Source: Cyanobacteriota bacterium
GTDB taxonomy: Bacteria > Cyanobacteriota > Cyanobacteriia > SKYG9
Length of the DNA stretch: 6,330 nucleotides
NCBI GenBank assembly: GCA_025054735.1
Contig: JANWZG010000227.1
Location: forward strand, 1-6,330
Direction: 5' to 3'
The position numbers were made by a program, and so were the translations under genes. The stretch's first letter is position 1; each line of letters opens with the position of its first letter. Shown here piece by piece: positions 1 to 5,718 of this stretch. Under the pieces are notes generated by a model. That model was not told the DNA's origin, searched no databases, and worked only from the letters and a program-made list of their open reading frames with translations.

Positions 1-387
1 CCGGACTTGAAACTCTGCCACCACTTCAGGGTTAGAGGTTTCTTGGCGAAACTCTAGCTTTGCGGTGCCTCCTAACACTCGTTCCGCTTCCTTGGGGTCA
101 TTTACGCCAGGTAGTTGCACTAGCAATTGATTGTTGCCCGCGGTCTGCACGATCGCCTCTGATACCCCTAACCCATTCACCCGACGTTCAATGACTACGC
201 GCAAGTCTTCTAAATCACCGGGCTTAATCACTTGCGGTTGACCATCTTCGGGCTGTTTCACCTGAATAGTCAGTTGGGAACCCCCTTGCAAGTCTAACCC
301 CAACCGGAGGGGGACATTTGCTAAGACAAACACGGCAGCAATGACGAGCACGATAATCAAAACTAGGATGGAGCGTTGTCGTTGCAT
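1..387 (-). CDS. secD: Protein translocase subunit SecD, N-terminal part (gene cut by window start)
   Basis: SecD is an inner/thylakoid-membrane RND-type subunit that works with SecF and SecYEG to pull preproteins across the membrane using the proton gradient. The 129 visible residues begin MQRQRSILVL and show a basic N-terminus, one transmembrane helix (about residues 6-23), then the SecD signature LGLDLQGG (29-36), the start of the first periplasmic domain with ERRVNGLGVSE (67-77), and LGGTAKLEFR (105-114). All are typical of bacterial SecD. The first ATG of the frame is used; no clear Shine-Dalgarno precedes it. The reading frame is open to the window edge, so the remaining transmembrane helices and any following secF lie outside. 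pdhB lies upstream on the same strand, 186 bases away; I recall this order from other cyanobacteria. Identification is strong. Confidence 0.95.
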   Translation of the reverse strand, partial: MQRQRSILVLIIVLVIAAVFVLANVPLRLGLDLQGGSQLTIQVKQPEDGQPQVIKPGDLEDLRVVIERRVNGLGVSEAIVQTAGNNQLLVQLPGVNDPKEAERVLGGTAKLEFRQETSNPEVVAEFQVR

Positions 388-464
388 GGGTGTAAAGGGT
401 AGAGAATCAAAGGTGAAACGGGTGAATCTAGGGCTAACAAAGCCAAGCCATACCAGGAGTGATT

Positions 465-487
465 GGATCTCACCAACAGGATCTCAC
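465..487. repeat. Short tandem direct repeat GGATCTCAC, period 14
   Basis: GGATCTCAC occurs at 465-473 and again at 479-487, each followed by a CAAC or AAC tail, in the pdhB-secD spacer. The two copies are about one and a third helical turns apart. They could be paired binding sites upstream of secD or a chance duplication; nothing else in the spacer (388-547) is convincing, and I see no good -35/-10 pair for secD. Confidence 0.4.
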
Positions 488-547
488 AACGGTCATCAAG
501 GTGATCATAACTCAGTCAAGTGATGTGATATTGCTCTTCATTGGCAC

Positions 548-572
548 GCCTACTAAGGGGGCCTTAGCAGGC
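548..572 (-). terminator. Strong hairpin immediately after the pdhB stop codon
   Basis: An 11-bp stem (548-558 with 562-572, one G-U pair when read as minus-strand RNA) closes a three-base loop, starting one base beyond the pdhB TAA. On the minus strand no U-run follows, so it is not a classic intrinsic terminator for pdhB. It may protect the pdhB mRNA 3' end, attenuate read-through into secD, or mark an RNA processing site. On the plus strand it is followed by TTTATTTC, which would suit termination there, but no plus-strand gene runs into it. The hairpin itself is plain; its role is uncertain. Confidence 0.5.
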
Positions 573-573
573 T

Positions 574-1551
574 TTATTTCCCCAGCATTGCCTGCACAGC
601 CTCTACAATTTGCGGGGGTTGAACGATCGTCAAATTTTCCAGTACGCCGTTGTAGGGTGTGGGAATGTCCTGAGATGAGAGGCGTACTACAGGTGCGTCT
701 AACTCGTCAAATAGGCGATCGTTGATAGACGCAATCACCTCAGCACCGATGCCTCCTGTTTTCATACATTCTTCCACGACGATAACCCGGTGGGTTTTGC
801 GAAGGGAAGTTCCAATTGTATCAAGATCTAGTGGCTTGAGAGAAATTAAGTCAATTACCTCTGGGTCGTAGCCTTGCTGCACCAAGGTTTTTGTAGCTTG
901 AAGAACATGGTGACGCATCCGAGAGTACGTTAAAATTGTTACATCTTTACCTGGGCGCACCACCTCAGCTTTGTCTAGCGGCAGTAAGTACTCTTCAGTG
1001 GGCAAGGTTTCCTTGAGGTTATAGAGCAATACATGCTCGAAAAACAATACTGGATTGTCATCGCGGATAGCAGACTTCAGAAGGCCCTTGGCATTGTAGG
1101 GTGTGGAGCAAGCAACAATTTTTAGCCCCGGTACTGCTTGAAAATAAGCCTCTAACCGCTGGGAGTGCTCTGCCCCTAGTTGTCGGCCAACGCCACCTGG
1201 CCCTCGAATGACCATGGGAATTTTGAAGTTGCCCCCCGATGTGTAGCGCAACATACCAGCATTATTAGCAATTTGGTTAAAGGCTAAGAGCAAGAAACCC
1301 ATATTCATGCCCTCGATGATGGGGCGCAGACCTGTCATGGCTGCTCCTACGGCCATGCCCGTGAAGCTGTTTTCTGCGATCGGGGTATCCAAGACCCGTA
1401 ACTCACCGTAGGTTTTGTATAGATCCTTGGTTACTTTATAGGATCCGCCGTAATGTCCCACGTCTTCACCCAGCACAAACACACGGGGATCCCGTGCCAT
1501 TTCCTCGTCGATCGCCTCTCGCAGGGCATTGAACAAGAAGGTTTCCGCCAT
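574..1551 (-). CDS. pdhB: Pyruvate dehydrogenase E1 component subunit beta
   Basis: This is the beta subunit of the thiamine-diphosphate-dependent E1 heterotetramer, which with PdhA decarboxylates pyruvate and acetylates the E2 lipoyl domain to feed acetyl-CoA synthesis. The 325 residues match the family's usual length. Visible landmarks are VLGEDVGHYGGSYKVTKDL (27-45, plastid/cyanobacterial form), DTPIAENSFTG (55-65) whose Glu60 is the expected residue contacting the thiamine aminopyrimidine, GAEHSQ (126-131), and the C-terminal transketolase domain with VIVVEE (256-261) and DIPTPYN (295-301). I start it at the ATG at 1551 because cyanobacterial PdhB begins MAETxLFNALREA; an in-frame GTG at 1572 would add only seven residues. 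Neither start has a clear Shine-Dalgarno. The gene is intact. pdhA is not adjacent, which is normal in cyanobacteria. Confidence 0.96.
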   Translation of the reverse strand: MAETFLFNALREAIDEEMARDPRVFVLGEDVGHYGGSYKVTKDLYKTYGELRVLDTPIAENSFTGMAVGAAMTGLRPIIEGMNMGFLLLAFNQIANNAGMLRYTSGGNFKIPMVIRGPGGVGRQLGAEHSQRLEAYFQAVPGLKIVACSTPYNAKGLLKSAIRDDNPVLFFEHVLLYNLKETLPTEEYLLPLDKAEVVRPGKDVTILTYSRMRHHVLQATKTLVQQGYDPEVIDLISLKPLDLDTIGTSLRKTHRVIVVEECMKTGGIGAEVIASINDRLFDELDAPVVRLSSQDIPTPYNGVLENLTIVQPPQIVEAVQAMLGK

Positions 1552-1581
1552 TTCTGCTATGTCCGCTTTCACAACAATTCA

Positions 1582-1599
1582 TGCGTAAGTCAATACGCA
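1582..1599. repeat. Small inverted repeat TGCGTA-6-TACGCA in pdhB leader
   Basis: A perfect 6-bp inverted repeat with a six-base loop lies about 30 bases upstream of the pdhB ATG. The sequence resembles the TGCGTAAGTC words that recur in intergenic DNA and at transposon ends in many cyanobacteria, so it may be a remnant of a small interspersed repeat. It could equally act as an operator or a leader hairpin for pdhB. That resemblance is from memory and unchecked. Confidence 0.4.
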
Positions 1600-1663
1600 A
1601 TCTTCAATTCTACGGCATTCGTGCTGAGCTAGTTGTGAAAGTCATCGAACCCAGAATCAGGTT

Positions 1664-1688
1664 GCTAGTCCCTGACATTAGGACTAGC
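1664..1688. repeat. Perfect 8-bp inverted repeat upstream of pdhB
   Basis: GCTAGTCC (1664-1671) and GGACTAGC (1681-1688) are exact inverse complements around a nine-base loop, and CAGG (1659-1662) with CCTG (1693-1696 region) can extend the fold across an internal loop. No T-run follows on either strand, so it is unlikely to be a terminator. It sits about 113 bases before the pdhB start, a suitable place for a dimeric regulator site or a 5' leader structure. Confidence 0.45.
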
Positions 1689-1734
1689 CTAAGCCTGTAA
1701 CTGATAGGCAGCAGGGTTTGCTACTAGGCACAGT

Positions 1735-1766
1735 AAAAAACTGGCAGACGCGATCGCCTACCAGTT
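1735..1766 (-). terminator. Intrinsic terminator of the 167-residue gene
   Basis: Read on the minus strand, a 12-bp stem (1766-1755 paired with 1750-1739, two G-U pairs, four-base loop) runs directly into six T residues, a textbook rho-independent terminator. It lies about 107 bases beyond the stop of the minus-strand gene at 1873-2376 and 184 bases before pdhB, separating the two transcription units. A HIP1 octamer (1750-1757) forms the loop end of the stem. Confidence 0.85.
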
Positions 1767-1828
1767 CTTGTAGTGTGCAGGGCTGGTTTAAATCAGCGCT
1801 GTGAGCAGCCTACCGATTCTATCCATCC

Positions 1829-1854
1829 CTGAAGGTCTGTCTATCGCTGAAGGT
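1829..1854. repeat. Short imperfect direct repeat, period 18
   Basis: CTGAAGGT occurs at 1829-1836 and 1847-1854, and TCTATC precedes each copy (1818-1823 and 1840-1845). The pair lies in the 3' untranslated region of the 167-residue gene. It may be only a local duplication; no function is suggested. Confidence 0.3.
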
Positions 1855-1872
1855 GCAACCTATGACCTCGGC

Positions 1873-2376
1873 TCAGCCTGAGTATACTTGCAGCAGGAAC
1901 TCCTGAATGTAGCCACGACCAAAGACGTGCTGAGCACAGGGGTCGCAGCCAGGGCCAACTTCAACAGTTGCAGCAATTTCATACAACCCATCAGTTAGAC
2001 CCCGGGCCTCAGGTGTAAACGCTAAGGACAGTTCGTAGTCATACGTGTCCTTGGTGGTGGTCACAGCAGTGGATAGGTCAATTTCAGGAGCTGGGCCAAA
2101 GCCTTCAAAGTGGAAATTCACCTTTAGGCTAATCCCCAAGCACATCAATAATGCTGTTAGGGGAGACTTGTTGAAGCGCAACTTTAGGCTGGCAACAACG
2201 GTTTCGCTAGATGCAACAATGTATTTGGACTGGGTAGCACCAACTTGATCGGGCATAGCTGGCATACCAGCAGTCCCTTCTATGCGCAGGCTGTAAATAT
2301 CGAACCAAGCGGGGCCAAGAATTTCGCGGGAGTACAGTTCAGAATCTGTTTGCAGAACAGTTGCTTGTGCAGGCAT
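1873..2376 (-). CDS. Uncharacterised 167-residue, probably beta-rich protein
   Basis: I do not recognise a named domain. The gene is real on several counts: a good Shine-Dalgarno (GAGGT, seven bases before the ATG), normal composition, and a strong downstream terminator. The protein starts MPAQATVLQT, has no signal peptide, and no convincing membrane helix; the hydrophobic stretch SPLTALLMCLGISLKVNF (71-88) alternates like beta strands at its end. Much of the chain (50-70, 82-92, 112-122, 131-141, 156-165) reads as beta strands, suggesting a beta-sandwich. Cysteines are at 79, 144 and 147, with His150, giving a C-x2-C-x2-H cluster that could bind metal or form a disulfide. It is cytoplasmic by prediction. 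It is divergent from the sigma-like/DUF1822/CHAT operon and shares its promoter region, so it may be a functional partner, but this is inference. Confidence 0.85.
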   Translation of the reverse strand: MPAQATVLQTDSELYSREILGPAWFDIYSLRIEGTAGMPAMPDQVGATQSKYIVASSETVVASLKLRFNKSPLTALLMCLGISLKVNFHFEGFGPAPEIDLSTAVTTTKDTYDYELSLAFTPEARGLTDGLYEIAATVEVGPGCDPCAQHVFGRGYIQEFLLQVYSG

Positions 2377-2383
2377 AATTAGT

Positions 2384-2388
2384 ACCTC
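2384..2388 (-). promoter_or_regulatory. Ribosome binding site of the 167-residue gene
   Basis: GAGGT on the minus strand lies seven bases before the ATG at 2376. It is the best Shine-Dalgarno on the minus strand of this window and fixes the start of the gene. Confidence 0.75.
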
Positions 2389-2558
2389 AAATCAATGAAT
2401 TAAATGGGCTTAATTGGAAACAAACATGCAGAAAAACTCGTTGATTTCGTGTTTCTTTGGCCTGCTTTGTTTGTCTTGAATTCATTGTGGCAATGCCAAG
2501 AGTTGTGGTCAGTACCCAAGGGGGTAATATTGACTGTTTTGGAACAATAGTTATCAAT

Positions 2559-2582
2559 AAGTCCCCCTTTAAGTTCCCCTTT
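2559..2582. repeat. Tandem 12-base repeat AAGTYCCCCTTT
   Basis: AAGTCCCCCTTT (2559-2570) is followed directly by AAGTTCCCCTTT (2571-2582), 11 of 12 bases identical. On the other strand the words read AAAGGGGGACTT. G-run words of this kind belong to interspersed repeats I know from many cyanobacterial genomes, so this is probably a worn copy of such an element; the family assignment is from memory. Confidence 0.5.
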
Positions 2583-2781
2583 TTAGATTGATGAATGCTA
2601 TGGGCAATAGGTTTTGTATCGTCCATGGCTGGGGAAAATAGGGAGCATGTCGTGTTTGCAAGATTCTGCTCTAGACATCATTCCCCTGCTTTGCCTACTA
2701 ACTTGGAAGAGGAATTTAGGGTGAGGGCAAAAATGATGTGTAATCCTCAGTGAACTGCGATCGTAGCCCTTCCAAGTACCT

Positions 2782-2802
2782 TTGATTGATTAATCCAATC
2801 AA
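2782..2802. repeat. Inverted repeat TTGATTG-7-CAATCAA
   Basis: Two perfect 7-base half sites flank ATTAATC, about 100 bases upstream of the sigma-like gene. The spacing of the half-site centres (14 bases) could fit a dimeric DNA-binding protein. It has no T-run and no upstream plus-strand gene, so it is not a terminator. Confidence 0.5.
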
Positions 2803-2827
2803 CTTAGGTTAAATTGGGGGCGTGTCC

Positions 2828-2841
2828 TAATTTGCAAATTA
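2828..2841. promoter_or_regulatory. Perfect 14-bp palindrome, candidate operator
   Basis: TAATTTGCAAATTA is an exact 14-base palindrome with no loop, the form expected of a homodimer binding site rather than an RNA hairpin. It overlaps the candidate -35 element of the operon, where a bound repressor would block polymerase. The cognate regulator is not identifiable. Confidence 0.5.
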
Positions 2842-2860
2842 TTTGTTCTATTCCTAGAAC
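2832..2860 (+). promoter_or_regulatory. Candidate sigma-70-type promoter of the three-gene operon
   Basis: TTGCAA (2832-2837) and TAGAAC (2855-2860) match the -35 and -10 consensus at four of six bases each with an ideal 17-base spacer, predicting a start near 2867 and a leader of about 37 bases. An alternative -10 is TAAAAT (2875-2880), five of six, but it lacks a -35 partner. The weak hexamers and overlapping palindromes suggest a regulated promoter. Confidence 0.35.
2845..2860. promoter_or_regulatory. Inverted repeat GTTCTA-TTCC-TAGAAC, candidate operator
   Basis: Perfect 6-base half sites with a four-base centre lie three bases beyond the 14-bp palindrome. The right half, TAGAAC, is also the candidate -10 hexamer. 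It does not match the cyanobacterial LexA consensus I know (AGTAC/GTACT type). It could also form a 5' leader hairpin if transcription starts further upstream. Confidence 0.45.
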
Positions 2861-2903
2861 GTGAAATCTACCCTTAAAATCCTCTAGTTGCCGCCTTCTG
2901 ATC

Positions 2904-4382
2904 ATGGTGCCTTTATCACGATATTGGGAAATCTTGAGGCTTGATCCTGCTGCTGATGGGGTAGGGTACAAGCGCCAGTTACTACCCTTAGCGATGGAAT
3001 TTTTTCAAGTACAGGGTCTTGCCCCAGAGGGTCTAAAGCAAATGCCTGGGCGATCGTCCTTGCTGCACTACACTACCCAACAATATTTGCATCAACTATT
3101 TCGCACCCAGTCCCCATGGAATGCTTTCCAAGCAGCAACTGCTGGTTTATGCCTGCGGTGCTACGTGTCCTATGCCATTGTTCATGCTTGTCAGCGTCTA
3201 GCCCGGTTCTTCACTAGCTACTTCACCTATCGCGATTTGTTGCCCTTTGTGCTAGATGATGATGGCAAAACTTTGATTGTGCTTCGTCACCATGATCAAC
3301 AGCAATTGGGGTTAGATGCTGACGGAACGATGCGATCGCTGCCCTTCCCCATTGTCTCCGTTGAGATTTTACGCACCTATGACCCGAATCGGCCTGCTGC
3401 AACTAGGGCCAGTCTAGAAAATTGGGCATATTACTGTGTAAGGCAACAAGGTCAGTTGAAAGACTTCATTGCCAAACAGGGCTTGTGCCGCCTGAGTAAT
3501 TGGGCTTTGCTGAATCGGGTTAGTCATCGACAACTTGAGGGGTTTTCTCCCCACGATCGAGCACTCATTAGCGCCTTTCACCGGGTCTACCGCCGCGATC
3601 GCCGCCGTCAACACCAAACTGGCAAGTGTCCCGACCCTACCCCTGCCCAACTCCAAGAGATGAGCGGGTATTTACAGCAAGTTGGCATCAACTTGAGGGG
3701 GGCGGCATTGCTCCACAAGTTGCAAACCTTAGCTATGGGTCTACGGCAACTAGAGCAGTGGGTGGGGGGTGTTGCACCACCAGCTATTTCAATCGATGAA
3801 CTGGATTCAGAAACCGGTCAAGTGAGTCAGTTACCTGACCCTAGGGCTGAGAATAATGTAATGGCGATCGAACGACAGGAAATTCAAGACTTTTGCCATG
3901 AGCAACTTGTGCGATCGTTAGCTCAAGCCATCACCGTGGGATTATCTGAGCATGTGGCCAGTATTCAGAGACGGCCTCGGTATGCCAAGTTTGCCAACTG
4001 TATACTACAGGGATTATGGCTAATCTACAGTCAAGGTAAATCCCAAACGGAGATTGCACCCCTGTTAGGCATGACCAATCAGATACAGGTTAGTCGAGTG
4101 TTGGGGTTGACAGAGTTGCTGAATCGAGTACGACGGCATACGGTTGAGATGCTTTTCCACAGCTTGGTCAAGCTGGTTGAAGACCTTGATTTAGTTCAAA
4201 TTCAGAGCCAACCAGATTACCTCAATAACTTGCAAACTGCTATTGAAAGCTTTGTGGATGAGGAAATTTTTCAGGCAGCAGCAGCAGAACTGATGACTAC
4301 GAAAGGTCGAGCCTTCGATAGTCTCTATGCTCAGCAACTACGTCACCAGATTCAAACTTATCAGGAGGTTAACCTAGCATGA
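2904..4382 (+). CDS. Sigma-70-like protein with C-terminal region-4 helix-turn-helix
   Basis: The 492-residue product ends in a helix-turn-helix at about 370-411 (IYSQGKSQTEIAPLLGM then QVSRVLG), of the kind found in sigma-70 region 4, where it reads the -35 box. The preceding LPDPRAENNVMAIERQEI (about 310-327) looks like the acidic linker between sigma regions 3 and 4. Upstream, segments near 110-121 (RDLLPFVLDDDG) and 151-205 (EILRTYDPN, LENWA, LSNWALLNRV) resemble the sigma-like proteins that I recall beside DUF1822 genes in cyanobacteria, but I cannot see a canonical region 2 with its -10-binding residues. It is longer than group 2/3 sigma factors and may be a divergent sigma factor or another HTH regulator. 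ATG 2904 is the first in-frame ATG after a stop at 2862; no Shine-Dalgarno is evident, so a slightly upstream non-ATG start is possible. First gene of the operon. Confidence 0.65.
   Translation: MVPLSRYWEILRLDPAADGVGYKRQLLPLAMEFFQVQGLAPEGLKQMPGRSSLLHYTTQQYLHQLFRTQSPWNAFQAATAGLCLRCYVSYAIVHACQRLARFFTSYFTYRDLLPFVLDDDGKTLIVLRHHDQQQLGLDADGTMRSLPFPIVSVEILRTYDPNRPAATRASLENWAYYCVRQQGQLKDFIAKQGLCRLSNWALLNRVSHRQLEGFSPHDRALISAFHRVYRRDRRRQHQTGKCPDPTPAQLQEMSGYLQQVGINLRGAALLHKLQTLAMGLRQLEQWVGGVAPPAISIDELDSETGQVSQLPDPRAENNVMAIERQEIQDFCHEQLVRSLAQAITVGLSEHVASIQRRPRYAKFANCILQGLWLIYSQGKSQTEIAPLLGMTNQIQVSRVLGLTELLNRVRRHTVEMLFHSLVKLVEDLDLVQIQSQPDYLNNLQTAIESFVDEEIFQAAAAELMTTKGRAFDSLYAQQLRHQIQTYQEVNLA
4363..4368 (+). 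promoter_or_regulatory. Ribosome binding site of the DUF1822 gene
   Basis: A perfect AGGAGG lies ten bases before the ATG at 4379, inside the 3' end of the sigma-like gene. It confirms that start and suggests the DUF1822 protein is translated efficiently, in contrast to the weak start of the first gene. Confidence 0.8.
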
Positions 4383-5713
4383 GTTACGCTACCCTTGAAT
4401 ACCCACCCCTTCCGATCATTCCCCCTGACCCTATACCGCTGACCCAAACTGATATTCAGCAGGCAATACAGTTGAGTGATGCCGTACTGGGGGAGGAATG
4501 TCAATGGCAAACCTATCTCCAGGGTCTGGCTTTGATGGGGTTTACAACTTGGCTGCGGGAGCGATCGCCCCATCTCTCTGTTCAGCTAGAGCATTGTTCT
4601 CTCTGGCAGCCAGAGGTGGCTACGGTTATACCAGCAGCTTGTAAGTTGATTGTAGGAGATTTTTCCCTCTGCTTGTTGGCTACTGAGCACCTGTGGCATG
4701 AGCTGGTCAACATTCCCAGGGCTGTTTTGGAATTACCTACTTTCACAGCCCACTTCTATGTGGTGATTGAGGTGCAAGAAGAGGAGGAGCAGGTGGTGAT
4801 TCAAGGCTTTGCTCGGTTTGACCAACTAGATGCCTATCGACGATCGCATACCCTTTCTCCCCATCCAGATTGGAGTTATTCTCTACCCCTCCACTGGTTT
4901 GATCCAGAACCGAATCACCTTCTCACTTACTTACAGGTGCTAGATCCAGCAGCAATCATCCTACCGGAATCTGCTATGGATACCTCTGCTGACCAGACCC
5001 TCGACCATCCTATTGATGTGTATCAATTGCTAGCAGGGTTGAAATCCTCTAATTGCCCTCTATGGCAGCAGTTGTCTTGGGAGCAGGGGCAACGAGTGTT
5101 ACAAAATCTGGAATTGCTAAGGTTGTGTTACCAATGGCAGCAAGCTCCAAACACTGAGGATAGTCCCAATGTACGTCTGTTGGAGTTACTCACCTTGGCG
5201 TTGCAGAGGGTAGTGCGACTGGGGCGATGGTTGCAGGGAGAACTTGACGACATGGCCAACCAGTTGGGATTGTTTTTGCTACCGACAACAGCTATGGTTG
5301 CCCCAATGCTGTCACTTGATCGCTTTGAGGCGGCGATTGCAGAATTACGAAATCAGAGTATGGATATTCCACCTCAACCTACTCGCGCCTACCAAGACTT
5401 AGATTGGCAGGATGTTCCTCTGCGCCTCTGTATTCTCACTTGGCGGGTATCTGAGAATGCTGCCCTTGATGACCAAGCTAGGTTTTCTGTGCTGTTCATT
5501 CTAGGAATGCAAACGAATGCTACCTTGCCCGACGGCCTAAAACTGCGAGTCAGCAATGCGATCGGTGTCCTCCATGAACCCATTGCTGAATTTGACGATC
5601 CGTTTCTGTTTGCTAGAGTCCAAGGCCAGCTAGGTGATACCTTTGTAGTGACCATTTGCCACATCAACTGTCCACCCCTCACCTTGGCTCCCTATCAACT
5701 CACCTTGGCGTAG
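4379..5713 (+). CDS. DUF1822 family protein
   Basis: DUF1822 is a family of unknown function found almost entirely in cyanobacteria. The signature core is at residues 110-150: VNIPRAVLELPTF, then AHFYVVIEVQEEEEQVVIQGF, then ARFDQL. It is followed by YSLPLHWFDPEPNHLLTYL (about 165-185). An N-terminal helical part (20-65) precedes it, and a helical middle (about 215-330) leads to a beta-rich C-terminal domain (about 340-444) containing ARFSVLFILGMQ, LPDGLKLRV and DTFVVTICHI. There is no signal peptide or membrane helix, so it is probably cytoplasmic. The 444-residue length is in the range I expect. Its ATG overlaps the TGA of the sigma-like gene (ATGA), and the CHAT gene begins five bases after its stop, so all three are likely translated in a coupled way. 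Its role may be as an adaptor between the two partners, which is inference only. Confidence 0.85.
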   Translation: MSYATLEYPPLPIIPPDPIPLTQTDIQQAIQLSDAVLGEECQWQTYLQGLALMGFTTWLRERSPHLSVQLEHCSLWQPEVATVIPAACKLIVGDFSLCLLATEHLWHELVNIPRAVLELPTFTAHFYVVIEVQEEEEQVVIQGFARFDQLDAYRRSHTLSPHPDWSYSLPLHWFDPEPNHLLTYLQVLDPAAIILPESAMDTSADQTLDHPIDVYQLLAGLKSSNCPLWQQLSWEQGQRVLQNLELLRLCYQWQQAPNTEDSPNVRLLELLTLALQRVVRLGRWLQGELDDMANQLGLFLLPTTAMVAPMLSLDRFEAAIAELRNQSMDIPPQPTRAYQDLDWQDVPLRLCILTWRVSENAALDDQARFSVLFILGMQTNATLPDGLKLRVSNAIGVLHEPIAEFDDPFLFARVQGQLGDTFVVTICHINCPPLTLAPYQLTLA

Positions 5714-5718
5714 CTGCT

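Larger units (their letters stand above)
1552..1872. other. Spacer between pdhB and the 167-residue gene
   Basis: These 321 bases hold no credible gene. They should contain the pdhB promoter (the part nearest 1551) and the 3' end of the upstream minus-strand transcript (terminator 1735-1766). The only promoter-like hexamer I see is TAGAAT on the minus strand (1612 to 1607), about 55 bases before the pdhB ATG, but it has no matching -35 element, so I do not call a promoter. Two inverted repeats and a short direct repeat are listed separately. Confidence 0.6.
2377..2903. other. Divergent intergenic region
   Basis: This 527-base spacer is AT-richer than the flanking genes and should hold promoters for both the 167-residue gene (minus) and the sigma-like operon (plus). 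It contains a 12-base tandem repeat (2559-2582), a small inverted repeat TGGCA-A-TGCCA (2488-2498), and three inverted repeats packed into 2782-2860 just before the operon. A 79-codon minus-strand frame (2387-2626) is open here, but has no ribosome binding site, a composition unlike a protein, and spans the repeat, so I leave it out. I find no tRNA or structured RNA family. Confidence 0.6.

Noticed and set aside
341..725. Plus-strand frames across the secD start, the spacer and the pdhB end
   Set aside because: They overlap two well-identified minus-strand genes and show arginine-rich, low-complexity antisense composition.
1552..1572. GTG start giving pdhB seven extra residues
   Set aside because: The family begins at MAET, the extra residues resemble nothing conserved, and no ribosome binding site supports the GTG.
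2045..2248. Plus-strand frame opposite the 167-residue gene
   Set aside because: Shadow of the real minus-strand gene; no ribosome binding site or family pattern.
2387..2626. 79-codon minus-strand open frame directly upstream of the 167-residue gene
   Set aside because: No ribosome binding site, no recognisable protein pattern, runs across the C-run tandem repeat, and ends on the Shine-Dalgarno of the next gene. Most likely spacer DNA.
2845..2860. Possible LexA box in the operon promoter
   Set aside because: GTTCTA-4-TAGAAC does not fit the cyanobacterial LexA pattern I know, nor the Gram-positive GAAC-N4-GTTC order; the half sites are inverted relative to it.
2377..2903. CRISPR array, tRNA or riboswitch in the large spacer
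   Set aside because: No regularly spaced repeats, no cloverleaf pattern, and no riboswitch core I could recognise; only short inverted and tandem repeats are present.
3414..3656. Minus-strand frame inside the sigma-like gene; similar ones at 4361-4573 and 5389-5682
   Set aside because: Antisense shadows of well-supported coding regions, with no independent start signals.
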